NCBI GenBank assembly: GCA_037176845.1 | Contig: JAYKXP010000001.1 | Coordinates: 1,054,001 to 1,118,000 of the forward strand | From: Paramarasmius palmivorus | Lineage: Eukaryota > Basidiomycota > Agaricomycetes > Agaricales > Marasmiaceae | Direction of reading: 5' to 3' | DNA length: 64,000 nucleotides | Shown here: positions 38,448 to 51,643 of the stretch, piece after piece | How positions within the stretch are numbered: position 1 is the stretch's first letter | How the letters are laid out: each line of letters opens with the position of its first letter | Notes under the pieces: model-generated | Seen by the model: only the letters and a program-made list of their open reading frames with translations | Told to the model about the DNA's origin: nothing | The model's database searches: none | Position numbers and translations under genes: made by a program

Positions 38448-38698
38448 ATGGGCCACAGTTTCATGGATTTTGAATACCGATTTGGATTGCACCATGGCTG
38501 CAGCACCTGCGAGAACAAAGAAATCGATAAACGGAACTACGAGAACGCAGAACAATGTACTGAGTTCGAGTCAGCGCAGGCGAAGCTTCTGGAAAATCAT
38601 GGATTTTTGCTTCGAATTTTCGACAAGCATACTGGCTCTCATTGTTCGCTGTTCAGCACAAGTGCTGTACTGAATCCCAGAGAAGCGGCCAACGAGAG
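38448..38698 (+). CDS. unrecognised coding-like exon
   Basis: Open plus-strand frame starting at an ATG, with a protein-like translation (Cys/His/Asp/Glu-rich, FGLHHGCSTCENKEI, LLENHGFLLRIFDKHTG) that runs to a GTAAGC donor after NER. I could not find the following exon or a family. It could be a partial gene or a remnant. Confidence 0.3.
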
Positions 38699-38942
38699 GT
38701 AAGCGGTAGTGATGACCGCGAGAGAAAAGCTCCATTTGGGGCATGCCAAAAGCCTGATGGCCCCGCTAGACCTTCCGACGTTCCGAATCCTGGTCCTTGA
38801 AAGTCGACTGGGTCCTTGAATTTTCATTTTTCCCCCTCTTCTCTTCCCTTGTGTGGCCACTAAGAAGCACCTATGAGGATCCCCCAGAACGTCAAGAACA
38901 GCCCGCGATAGTCCCTATACGATGGAGCCTGTAGCTGACAGT

Positions 38943-39275
38943 TCAAATGGGCTGTCTTGAGTAGATGCTAGGATTTCCAGAGAAGGTACGTCGCAGCTTG
39001 CACAGTATATCCTGGAATCGTCTGAGGTCATCCCTAGTGTTGCCCAAGAAAACAGCGAAGCCAAATAACAGTGTCCAGAGCCATTCATGACCTCGTTGGT
39101 CATCCGGCACTATCGAACTTAACTCGCGCAATTTCAAGTGTGGCACTGGCAGATCAAACAGAGCAGCCAGTTCAGAGTTCAGAATCCAAGCATATAGAAG
39201 TCCATGATTCATCTTGCGGAGGAGCCTCTTGTCCGTCTGGGTCCGATATCGATGGTGTAAAGTCGTGCGGAGCTC
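38943..39275 (-). CDS. unrecognised partial gene, alpha-helical exon
   Basis: A minus-strand exon begins at an AACAG acceptor near 39275 and reads LRTTLHHRYRTQTDKRLLRK, then MNHGLLYAWILNSELAALFD, GHEWLWTLLFGFAVFLG and RRFQDILCKLRRTFSGN, ending at TGA 38943. The candidate intron upstream (about 39276-39320) has a GTGAGT donor. Further upstream exons could not be resolved because the frame meets a TGA. The balanced helical composition makes coding likely, but the family is unknown. An in-frame ATG at 39212 would give a shorter 89-residue product. Confidence 0.4.
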   Translation of the reverse strand, partial: ELRTTLHHRYRTQTDKRLLRKMNHGLLYAWILNSELAALFDLPVPHLKLRELSSIVPDDQRGHEWLWTLLFGFAVFLGNTRDDLRRFQDILCKLRRTFSGNPSIYSRQPI

Positions 39276-39302
39276 TGTTGCAGTAGCAGCGTCTCATTGA
39301 AC

Positions 39303-39617
39303 ATGCACCATATCCACTCACCTGTCCTGCAGCTCGCTACTCAAATACCTGTTCCCTCTACCAAAGATATATCACCTCATTTCTTGTTAGCGGTATGTCC
39401 CCATCTCTCCAACTCCTTCCTCTTGAACCCGACTAATGTATGCACCTTCAGTCCTCAGCCAGGACCTCGCAACCCTCGAACCTTTTCGCCACTGGGCATA
39501 CAAGCTTCTCCATGCATCGCCACGCGAAGTCGAGGTATTCGGCGTCGGTCGAGAAAGACACCTCCACAGCTGACGGTTCCTTGCCGCTAACCAGCCTTGA
39601 GCTTGAGGCTTATTAAA
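39303..39617 (+). CDS. possible small unknown protein, two exons
   Basis: ATG at 39303 opens a frame ending in KDISPHFLLA. A GTATGT donor and CTTCAG acceptor (near 39392-39452) then join in phase to SSARTSQPSNLF, a Ser/Thr-rich exon ending in LTSLELEAY and TAA at about 39617. The total is about 84 residues. No domain is seen; it may be the 3' part of a larger gene or chance. Confidence 0.3.
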
Positions 39618-39640
39618 TGACCTGGAAATAATGTCTGGAT

Positions 39641-39895
39641 GTGGCCATAGAGAACAAGTTCTATCTTGATGACCGTTCTCTTTTGAGCGTGGTTGATGCT
39701 GATGGACACTCGTACCTGAATACTAACGACCCCCGACTCTTGCGTCTATATTTGGATACGATCTTGACGTTGGATGTTGGCTCTGTGATGCCTCGATACA
39801 GGCCTGGAGCTCGAGCTCAAACAGCCGACCTCCACACCTTCATCGCCAGGTCTTGTAGCCCTGGTCGTGCTTGGAAGTTGGGTAGTTGGTACTAG
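39641..39895 (+). other. unrecognised open segment without ATG
   Basis: Open frame with a protein-like translation (FYLDDRSLLSVVDADGHSYL, DPRLLRLYLDTILTLDVGS). There is no ATG, so it could be only an internal exon or remnant. No family recognised. Confidence 0.25.
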
Positions 39896-40106
39896 TCTCC
39901 TCGACGACGGGGTATTAGGTGGTGCTGCAGTCGATGTGAGGTTCCATCGTCGTTGTGGTGTTGTGGCCAGGGCCCGACTCGACTCGTTCTGTGGTTCAAG
40001 ACGAGCCGAGTTCCAGTACAACGACCGCCAGGCACAGTACATTTCATTACTCATGGAGTAGCGAGAGTGTACTATGGCCTGGTTTGGTTGACGTCGGCAG
40101 TCCTGG

Positions 40107-40636
40107 TGGACATGAGGCGGGGGCAAGTGAAGAGAACAAACCACCAAACGAAGCGCGGTCTGTTTACCGTACCGCAGTACCTATGGTGATTAATTGCGCT
40201 AATATCTACCAGGAAATAGGTATTCGGAAGAAGGGGTGGTGGAAGATAAGAAACAAGTTGGGGTGTTTGGTAGGTAATAGTGAACGTGGGTTGAGGACAG
40301 GTGGTAGCAGACAAAACACCAAACGAGGCGAGGTTTGTTTACCATACCGCAGTGCCCACAACGAACTCCGCTAATGTCTACCAGGAAATAGGTGTTCAGA
40401 AAGACGGAGGTGTGGAAGATGAGTGAAAGTTTGAGGTGTTTGGTAGGTGCCGGTGAACATGGGGCGAGGACAGGCGCAGGAACACAAACTGCCGAACGAA
40501 GCGAGATGTGTTGACTATGCCTCAGTGTCCACGCCCATGAACTCCGTTGTTATTCGAGCAGAATGCAGGTATTGGGAATAAGGAATGGGGGAGGTGGTGG
40601 AAGACGAGCAACAAGGTGGGGTGTTTGGCGCAGTTG
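40107..40636. repeat. diverged 173-bp tandem repeat, about three units
   Basis: Units begin at about 40107, 40280 and 40453, each with GTGRAC and TGAGG or GGCGAGG-like starts, then ACCAAACGARGCG, ACCGCAGT, CTACCAGGAAATAG and GGTGTTTGG. The period is 173 bp both times. Copies differ by many substitutions. The unit contains no conserved open frame. Confidence 0.8.
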
Positions 40637-40802
40637 TTTGTTCATCGATGGTCCAAGTGTCAAGACAAGGGGACACGTGGGCGCTTTTGTTGTTGTGGCT
40701 TCACTGTTCTATTATGATTCATTGTACGCATGCACGCCAATGCCAGGAATATTTCTGTGTTCTTGAGGTGCTCATTGAACGCCTGGTCTCCCCGGCCTTT
40801 AG

Positions 40803-40982
40803 TATATCCGAGCCTTGACTTGCCTCAACGACAATTGGTACGACAACCCAGAGGCCACCAAGCAGTATCCACCTGAAAACAACGGTTCGTGGGTGAATCA
40901 TACACTCCTTGGAACTGAAACGCAATATACGCTATATGTTCGTGGTGGCTCTCCGGGTGACATTATCCAGGAAGCTACATAG
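40803..40982 (+). pseudogene. orphan terminal exon of an unknown protein
   Basis: After a good acceptor (CCTTTAG) an open exon reads YIRALTCLNDNWYDNPEATK, then NNGSWVNHTLLGTETQYTLY and VRGGSPGDIIQEAT, ending at TAG. It has two N-glycosylation-type NxS/T sites. No upstream exon or ATG joins it; just upstream lies the 173-bp repeat array. It may be the tail of a gene cut by the repeats. Confidence 0.35.
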
Positions 40983-41299
40983 GGACCGCCAATGGAATTT
41001 CGAAGAGTCTGTTCGACCATACATTTTTGTCCAGAAAAAATCGACATAGAAGAACCTGGAGCTAAATTTCGGGCTCTTCATGAGTTTTGATCACCTCATA
41101 CATTGTGGCCTTAGCCACAATCAAAAGGCAAGTGGATTTAGACCATGCCTTCTCAAGGTGCCGAATGACTACAGGCAGCCAATTGAATGAAACTAACAAA
41201 CTCATCTCTACCTTCGACTATAGATACTCATATTGATCTTTTCACCTTCACTTTATTGCTGATATACAAAACAGTTACAATTTCTGCGAAACGAGTACA

Positions 41300-42791
41300 T
41301 TACTGAGATGGTAACGCTGGAGCTCCAAGCGCCTTAGGATAAGGAATTTTCTGGTGGCTTCCAGCAACCTTCATGAAAAAGTGTGTGTCAGATCCGTCCC
41401 CCTACATCCGTAGATTAGCAAATGAACAGAACATATCGAAAGAACAGCACTGACAATAAAGTCGGACGGGAACCCTGGATCGAATGGTACTTGACTCTCG
41501 AGGTACTTGATTTGCTCGTCGGACAGAGTGATGTCAAGCGCTTCGAGATTAGCCTTCAAATGTTCGACTTTACGGCCACCAAGAATCGGGAAAACGTATG
41601 TCGTCTTTTGTATCACGTATGCGGTTGCAACTGCAAGCAAGGACAGCATCCGATGGTCAGTTCTGAGAAGTACTGCGTGAGAGCAACACGCATCACTCAC
41701 CAGAGGTAATACTCTTCGCTCCAACCTCTTGAGCAACCTTCTCCAAAGCTCGGCTGATCTTGATCTCGTCTTCGTTTCTCTTCCAGTCAGCACCTAACCA
41801 TTTTCTACCTTCTTCGCCGCTCTCAAGTCTTCTCTGCTCCTCAGCATCTGTTCGGAATTTGCCGCCACCTAAGACATCCCAAGGAGCCAGTGCTAAGCCG
41901 AGGGAACGCGCCATTGGGATGATGTCTCGTTCAAAGGAGCGGCGCATAACATTCCATCGACCTTGGTAGACGACAAATGGTGTCTTGCCAGTAGTTCTTG
42001 CATAGATGTTGGCGTACGAAACAACCCATGCGGGCCTTGAGGATCTTATCATTTTTACTGCTTAGTATAACGCATTGGCACGTACGTATCGGAAACACCC
42101 TAGGCAAACAAGTCAGCGCAAAATCATTGAATAGGGAAGACTTCACGTACGAGATATAGCACTTTACGTTCTTGCACCAAAATATGCAACGCATCCATAA
42201 CCTCCTCTACCGAGGTATCCCAGTCCCACCAGTGTACATAGAGAAGGTCGATATACGATGTCCTAAGCTTCTTTAGACTGGCCTCCACGCTGATGTACAA
42301 GCTCTTTGCGTTGTTGCCGACGTAGTTAATCTTTTGGATCACTTTTGGATCCGCTTGTTTGAAAGGTGAAGTATACTGTAAACAGTTATAGTTCAACAGG
42401 ACCCGGAGCCAATCTTCGGGCACCTTACTTTGGTAGCAATAAACAATTGGTCCCGAATCCCTCTCTTTTCCGCCCACTCTCCTATGAACTCCTCGGAAGA
42501 TTCGTCTTGACTGGTAGAAGCAATAAACTATAAGCGTATCGTGCTTTTATTGTAAATGAAAACTTACTAATTGTTGGCAGTGTCGATAAAGTTACCACCC
42601 ATATCGAAGTATGCGTCTAAAAGCTTGAAACTGGATTCCTTGTCCGTTGCACCAGCGAAACTTGACCATTTGTCGCCGATGCCTCCACCTCCAAGAGCCA
42701 AAGGGGATACATGTACTCCTGCTCGAGGTGAAAACACACGATATACGCCAAGTTTGGTGGGTGGAGGTGGTGCTGGTGTGAATGATGCCAT
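41300..42791 (-). CDS. aldo/keto reductase, aryl-alcohol dehydrogenase type (copy 5, inverted)
   Basis: Fifth copy on the opposite strand. The start is ATG 42791 and the stop TAA at 41302-41300. It has the same seven-exon plan with a 14-nt exon at 42099-42086. Tetrad residues are kept ([22 protein letters not shown]). It resembles copies 2-4 ([27 protein letters not shown]) more than copy 1, but has its own changes: [14 protein letters not shown] in exon 1, [20 protein letters not shown] and a C-terminal APALPSQ. It lacks the long spacers shared by copies 2-4, so it is an older relocated paralogue rather than part of the recent array. Confidence 0.92.
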
Positions 42792-45624
42792 TGGTAATGC
42801 TAGAGATTGAAATGAGTCGACTCGGACGGAATATGTTTTTTCGAAACGCGATAGACCCTTTATAAGAGTTCCAGATACGGGATCAAGCCGAGCCGTCGTC
42901 GGTAAATCGTCGAAGCTGATCAAGCTGATCCCTGAAGGTGCAATAGCTTTGAGATGCGTCAGCCTATATTGACTATTGCATTACAAATGCCGATACGAAC
43001 GGGTAATAACCGAGGATTCCTCCCTGTATGTAGCCTTATGTAGCGCGCAACAAGAGGGATTGATAAGATGGGCTGAGGGTATGTTCTCGCGAAGGCAAAA
43101 ACTCCGAGTCCGAGCCGCGCCTTTGTACTACACGTTGAGTGGGTCCAGAGGCTGAACCCACGTCAATGATCCTTAGATACGTAGTGAACACGTATCGCAG
43201 ATAGCTCAGTTCAATGAAACATGCCCTGAGTTCTCCGATGCTAAGTTCACTGTTCCGAATCGTCTGCAGTCACAATGGTACCTGAAAAATGTCAGTCCAC
43301 ACTTGAATATATAAAGCATGTTGAATGAAGAGACACCGACCAGAATGGTTGTCCCGCCCTGACGCGCGCAGGGAGCTATTCATAGTTGAACTACTAGAAG
43401 GACGGGAGCAAGCAGGTTCTACAATGAGCGCTGACCAGCGCTCAGCTATAGGCCTTTTCCCACGTAAAGTCACTCTCTTCTACTTATCTCATCAATTACA
43501 ACAAGCTTGAAATCTTTGTGGTAAGTATATCATTCGTCTCCGCGTGAAACCAGGATATACTACTAGTCGGAGCGCAAGGAGTTGATACAGCCTCCCAGGC
43601 ACACTGCTGGCCGCTCCGGCTGGGCCCTGGTTCTTCTGGACGTGAAAGAGTTGAATAGCAGGTTCAAGGACGCTAGGTCTATATTACACGCTGACTGCGT
43701 GCCAGGAAAGAAGCTTGAAAGGGCACCTACATAGCTGAAAAGTGCGCTACCTTTTACTTGAATCGACACTATATTTACTCATTTACCGCAGGATCCTGGA
43801 AAATACCAACACAACCGTCTCTAACAGCACCATATCTCGAGTGAAGACCACAGTCCATCGATATCTTCCTCTTCTGGTTGACATAATTCAGTTTTTTCAA
43901 GCGGGTTCTTCGTAGCTTGCGAGCGGTTGAGATTCTGCCTAGGGGACTAGGTTCTTCGCACTGATGGTTTCAGGAGCACAGACGAGGTCAGGATTCAGTA
44001 AGCTCTTCCTGAGGTTCTTAGCTCCGACTCGCGAATTCAAACTCTCGGCAAGTGACCACGAGCTTCTCGTCGCCTTTCGCAGCTATCATTGGTACTACCA
44101 ATACATCTCTAGTTATTGCGCCGATGTCGTTAACCTATTGGAATCTCTACATTGCGCTCTCAAGGCCACTACTAGTACTGGCTGTTGAGAAGTTGCCACA
44201 CGACTCCCGCACTGGCAGTTGGTGTCCGAAGTTTCCTTGGTCGAGAAGTTATGGTCCCTTATTGACGATCTTGCAGCTGGCAGGGCGTGGCCTTGGCAAT
44301 ACCGTGCCGGTACACCATACCAAATGTTCGACTTTCGTCCTCGCGATTCCGGGCGAGATACGTGGTAATTTGGGAGACGAAGATGGTGCCAAATCGATCT
44401 TGTCTCGTCAGCCTTCTAAGTGCCTTTGTACCTCTCCAACACAATCCGAACGAGCTTGGTCTGATGATCGTGTACAGTCATCGGGCATCGGGCATCTACC
44501 CGAGCAATACCCGAGGACTGTGTAAGTACTCTGCCCCAGTGACTTACCAGAACTTTGAAGTTCAATTATTTTGAGATTGAACCAGACGCCACCTGTAACA
44601 TTTCCTTGTCCATTTATAGTTAGGTGTTGTTAGAAGATGCTTTTACCGAGTAATGGCGCAATAATCCACATTTTGATTTACCTAGAAGCTCGAGTGTGCC
44701 CTCATCCAGGCGACTTGAAGAAGTCCCTATCAACCTCTTGAAACGTCGCTTCGCGATCTTTGATGCCACCAGTCATCCTGATGCATAGCCAGGCTCCCGA
44801 GTCCTGATGCCACTACGATCATCCAGCCAAAGGTGGTGGGCCGGATGCAGGGAAGATGCTATAGGGTCAAGACTGTCAAGAGTCCAGCAGACGTCTCGGG
44901 TCGACTTGGTCAAGATCTACCCCTGATGATACACTTATGTATACAATATGTATAGCCCAAACCCCCAATGAACATTGCATACTTCAATATCAAGATTTGA
45001 TACGGCGAGTCGAAGCCGATAATCGAATACGGGGGTTGTACGACTGTGGCTTATAACGTGTTTGTCTGCTGGTACCATTGATGTGAAATTGACATACTAT
45101 TATGTTCAGCTCTGACCAAAAGCTTTTCGCTACAGGAAAATATTAATAGTGTGAACGAATGGACAGTAAAGTTATTGAAAGCTTCGAAAGCAACGGTTCG
45201 AAAAGAATAGGTATAAGCATGCGACCAACCGACCGCATTATTATAGGTACGAACAATATTACTACGGTGAGGTAGGATAGCGTTTTGACGAAGATAGCGA
45301 GAAGCGAACAAGCTAAAAGGGATAGCATAGCGTGCATTTCAGAAAGCGGTATGGTAGATCCAAGATATATCGTGCTATAGACAAGGAGGGGGATGTAAAG
45401 AGAGGAAAGCATTAAAGAATGACGAAGACCACCTGCCTGTCTTCTTTTGAAATTGAGTGACGAGTCGTGGGCTATTTCCGGTCGTAGCATATTCGTGAAA
45501 GGAATGTCCGTGAAGTCTTAAGTGATGATTTATGGAGTAGGTTGCGAAGATGGTGGCAATGACGACGACGGCATTCGAAAACCGAGCATGAAGACGACCA
45601 GTTATAGCTCATCGAACACCGTCT
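42792..45624. other. 2.8-kb gene-poor spacer
   Basis: No gene is supported. The part next to copy 5 holds its promoter. At about 44190-44365 a plus-strand frame is open and protein-like (HWQLVSEVSLVEKLWSLIDD, AGRAWPWQYRAGTPYQMFDF) but has a TGA just upstream and TAA at the end, so it could be a remnant exon. The part below 45624 is probably the 3' UTR of the second Clp1-like gene. Confidence 0.4.
42859..42864 (-). promoter_or_regulatory. TATA box of reductase copy 5
   Basis: TATAAA on the minus strand lies 68-73 nt upstream of the ATG at 42791. Confidence 0.65.
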
Positions 45625-46409
45625 TTACCATCGGCCCCCGGTCGACTTGTATCTTGCTCGAAGTCGACGGGCCTCGGCGGCAACATTCCAAGCCGTTTTC
45701 ACGACTTCGACGATAGTCGTATCCTTGAAGCCAAGTGCAAGAATATTCTGCCATAAGCCCTGAATAAATCGGACGCGACGTTGAAAAATCGCCTCATCGT
45801 CCAGCCTCTCGGTGTGTTCGCTAGAGTCTCTAACGCGAGCAGCGAAGACTTGCGCCATCTCTGCGGCGTTTGGGAACTCCTCGATGACATGGGATGGCAG
45901 GAGGCGAATAGTCAGTAAGTTCTGATTCGCCTCAAGCCCCATTCCGAACAGAAGTAAAAGCGGAACGGATGAGGGATTTGGGACATATAGTGGGACAACA
46001 GGGAGTGTGACGACTGGAGGTTGTCCAAGAAGGATTGAGTGAGGAACAGGCGACAGTGTGCCAGGTGGCGGCGGCGGTATGACTTCAGAGCGAAAACCGC
46101 GTCCGTACAAGTTAACGTCTACAGGTACAACAATTGGTTGGACAGACGTTTGTGAGTTAGTGCCTGAGATGTCGGAAGGATAAAGAGCGAGTAGGTGAGT
46201 CGGCATGTGGGCGTCGCGCCGTACAGGCACGTCGATGAAGGAGGGTATGTGGGTCTCAGGCGAGAATGTAGACGAAATGTTGTACACGTTGAAGTGTTTG
46301 TACAGGGCACTGCCAAATCAACGAAAAGTTATTCATCAAGAATAAACAGAAGGATAACAAGGACATACTCCAATGGCTCGTTGTTGGCCAAGTATGACCG
46401 GCGCTGCAT
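45625..46409 (-). CDS. Clp1-like protein (second copy), 5' end unresolved
   Basis: Paralogue of the protein at 36.8-38.0 kb. The main exon reads ALYKHFNVYNISSTFSPETH, MPTHLLALYP, VPVDVNLYGRGF, LPVVPLYVPNPSSVP and RVRFIQGLWQNILALGFKDT, ending at TAG 45625. It is joined upstream by a GTATGT..GGCAG intron (about 46311-46370). By splice phase the upstream exon is the frame with the ATG at 46409 (MQRRSYLANNEPL). A different frame of the same DNA, open from about 46556, gives a more protein-like sequence (TTTPTTYLEINHAAPVILGQ) but does not fit the phase. So either the gene starts at 46409, or a splice site or indel was missed. It is shorter than copy 1 and lacks its basic N-terminus. The Clp1 name is a resemblance call. 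Confidence 0.58.
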
Positions 46410-46559
46410 GATTGATTTCGAGGTAGGTCGTAGGAGTCGTGGTCTTGAGAACCTGATTATAGTACGCCTGCGGGCGATATGATATATGTATTTGAGGCGT
46501 GTCGAAGTCGTAATTAGAGACACGGAGGTCTGTATTCTTCAGGATAACGAGTGACGGTC

Positions 46560-48851
46560 ACAGAGCCTTGGGGAACAGAAGAGGCTGCGTGATGAAAAAG
46601 AGAATGAGTGAAGGTGGGAAGGAAGGAAATCAGCTAGAGCAGCCTCCAGTATATAATATAAATCAAAAACATACGTACAACATCCAAGAATATTTTACCC
46701 CTTGACAGCGTAGCCGAGGCTTCTAACGCGCCTATCGAACGCGTAAGGGTTCTACAACGCGTCGAACCGATGTAGATCAGCCAAAAACTGGGTATATAAC
46801 CACCACAGTAGAGTTTTGAGGTGCCGGAACGAAACGACAGACGGTAATACGGGTGAAACAGTGGTGGTAAAGAAAAAAAAAGATGGGAATGCGGTCGAAA
46901 AAAATTGCAGCGTGCACATCGATCCGGCATTTGCCGTCGGACCCTGAACCACCAGTGCTGGTCAGTTGTTGACTTGCCCTTTCCACCATGGTGCCGAACA
47001 TGTTCTGCCACACTGAATTGTTTCCCCCAAGATCAAAGCTACCCAAGTTCCGAACAGAGATAGCTAAGTTTGGTGAGTTTTCTTCTTTCAATGCTGTTTT
47101 CCCGTATATTGATACGTGCCTTTGTACTCTATCGAGTAATTCAACGAGTATTCGTGGTCAATTCGTAGTCAGCAAAACCTTGAAGTGATTCTATATTCAG
47201 CTCGACTGAGCCCAGAGTCAGCTAGGAGCTGAATAAGAATGGATCCATTCAAATATCCGCCGCTGTTCTTCACCACCAATATCAAACCCTGGGGGCTGTT
47301 CTGACCGAGATGACTCTCCTGGCTTGTTCAAATTTGTGATTTCTAGGTACGTATACTGGTACGCGATTATACTTGATTATACGAGTCTTGGAACAGCCCG
47401 GGACCGCCATGAGATCATCGAGCTCCAGTTACCAGTACACCTCCACGGATAAAATACCGCAAAACCACCGTGACCGGGCGCATATGAAGTGTGTGCCCGA
47501 GTACATTTTTCCGTATAGTTAAATTGAAACGACTTAGGCGGCAAGACCTTCTACGTGGATTCTGCTAGCTTGGACATCGGGAGCAGGTTCTTCTGGCAAG
47601 CTTTCTTTCTCCATGGGATCATCCCGTTAGAAGGGTGCAAATGATCTCCAACCCTCAGACGCCACTGGTAAATTCAAATGTTGACAATAACCATGGCTTG
47701 GAAGAGGTGTCTATGGCATTTTACATCCTCCGTTATCGGCGGCGCGTCAAATTCCAATTTGTTCGTGGCTTTGTGCCACGTAGGATGGCAGGGCCCAGCG
47801 TGTAGATCCAGGACTACTCTGTGACTGTCTATGCACACGCAGAATGGCCTTCACCTACTTGGCCCCATAGAGCGCGTCGTCGCTAGCCAATGGCACGGCT
47901 TCGATCCACTGCGAACCCCCGAACATCGTCAAAATGTTTGGATGCGAACATCCGACGGCTGTGGACCATCTTTGTGCCAGTCTATCTCGAAATTTGGACC
48001 GCAGCCCGATGATACGGCCTAGACTAAAGTGTGATCACTCACCATAACTCTGTTCGGAAAACTCGAAGAAGTCGAAAACCGCCTCAGCTGCTAGTAAAAA
48101 CCACCCAAGCTCCCTTCGCGAGCCCGGGTTGCGCATGCGGAGGTAACTCATCTGAGGTGGCACCTGCAACAAACCTGAAGCCTGTATGAATGCCCGAGTG
48201 ACTGAATGCTGATATGGCTGCGCTAGATAACGTGAATCTCCATCAAGTTTCAACTGTCCCCGCAAAATGCCTATCTCAAGGATATGTCCCTGCGTTCGTA
48301 TGACTTGATGCCGCGGCATCGACCCTGCCTAGCGTTTGAATCGGGTTGTGCGTTCTCTTCTCCGTAAGGAAGAGAAAAATCTTTGGCAAGCTGCAAAAAT
48401 ATTGGTAGGCTTCGAAGTTTGGCAGGTGATAGGACCTCGTTAGTTGGAACAGACTCACACGCGAAGATCATTTATCAAAGAAGTCAGAAGCTGGGGTGGG
48501 TAAATCTTCTTGATCATCTTCGAGAAGTGATATCTATCTGACGTGTTCGCCCATGTACGCGTTTCGGCCTGTGCTTGGCTCTCAGGGACTCGCCATACGT
48601 AGTTGGACAGATTGAACGGCACCATTCAAAATGCATAGTGTCGAATGCATAATTCCTGTTCACAATGAGCAAGAGATCAAGTGGCCCGCCCTAGGGAATG
48701 CTGGTGAGAAAGCCGATATCAATCATGACGACCAGCGATTGAGCTGTATTTGAATAGTAGATAATATATTACAGCAATAGTAATAAGGACTGAAGTGAAA
48801 CCAGATTAGCAGGAGACACAAGAGTAAGTAACACACGCACCCCGCGCTACA
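46560..48851. other. 2.3-kb spacer with one possible minus-strand gene remnant
   Basis: Two overlapping minus-strand open segments lie at 48271-48471 and 48035-48319. The first reads SPAKLRSLPIFLQLAKDFSL and the second GQLKLDGDSRYLAQP, RELGWFLLAAEAVFDFFEFS. They are in different phases and would need an intron or a frameshift to join. No family is recognised. The rest shows no supported gene. Confidence 0.3.
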
Positions 48852-50866
<2,015 letters not shown>

Positions 50867-51643
50867 GGCGATGGCTAATGAGGATCCACCTAGGGTTGTG
50901 AGCCGATGATTTAGAGTCCCAAAGTCTCATCTTTATATGTTCAGACCATTTGCACCTTCAGGAACGGGACCAAACTCAACACCCGGAAATACGCCGACGC
51001 AGCTGTATCTCGTCGTTGGCCGTTGGTAGAGAAAACGATGTACCGGATGAATTTCGCGTTGTGAAACAGACGAAAAGGCATGGAGAACATGGAACAGAGT
51101 TCCAGACGGTCATATTTTCCGCGTTGCTTGGGTATTGAGGGTGATGAATAAGGGCTGGGGTAGAGCCAAGGCGTAACACTTATGCAGAGCATTGGGTAGA
51201 AATGATTACCCGTTGATAAAACATTACTTGGCCGAATACTGCTGACTTTTGTGCCTGCGAAACCACCAAAAGGAGACAGAGGGCAACACATCCTGGAACG
51301 AAATTGAATTATTGGGTTGAGACCCAAGACGGGACGGCCAAGAAACTCACCTTTTCCGAAACTAACACTTTTGTTGACGGGCGACAACTTTCCGAGATCC
51401 TCAATTCTTTCACGGAAAGTGATAGTAAGAGTAAAAATGTAGTGGCATGTATCCGTATAGTGAGTTTGGTCAACGTTTGGGGTCATAATAGATCTTTCGG
51501 AATGACGCGCAACCTCCCGCCTTTTAGACGAAACGTAAAGACAGAGAGGATAATAAGGTCACATACGTGAGGGGAAAGGTAAAGATGATCGTTTACTGTC
51601 AACGACTTCAATACAGATATCTGCTTGAAGTAGTCTTACAGGC
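50867..51643. other. spacer between GH10 and SSU72
   Basis: About 780 bp, holding the xylanase promoter. A minus-strand frame of about 180 codons (51486-50941) is open but lacks an ATG, has no recognisable domain and overlaps the promoter, so I do not call it. Confidence 0.5.

Noticed and set aside
45051..45490. Hydrophobic minus-strand open frame that could suggest a membrane protein
   Set aside because: It lies just past the stop of the second Clp1-like gene in AT-rich sequence and fits a 3' UTR better; no family recognised.
50941..51486. Minus-strand open frame of about 180 codons upstream of the GH10 gene
   Set aside because: It starts at a non-ATG codon, has no domain, and overlaps the xylanase promoter; length alone is not enough.
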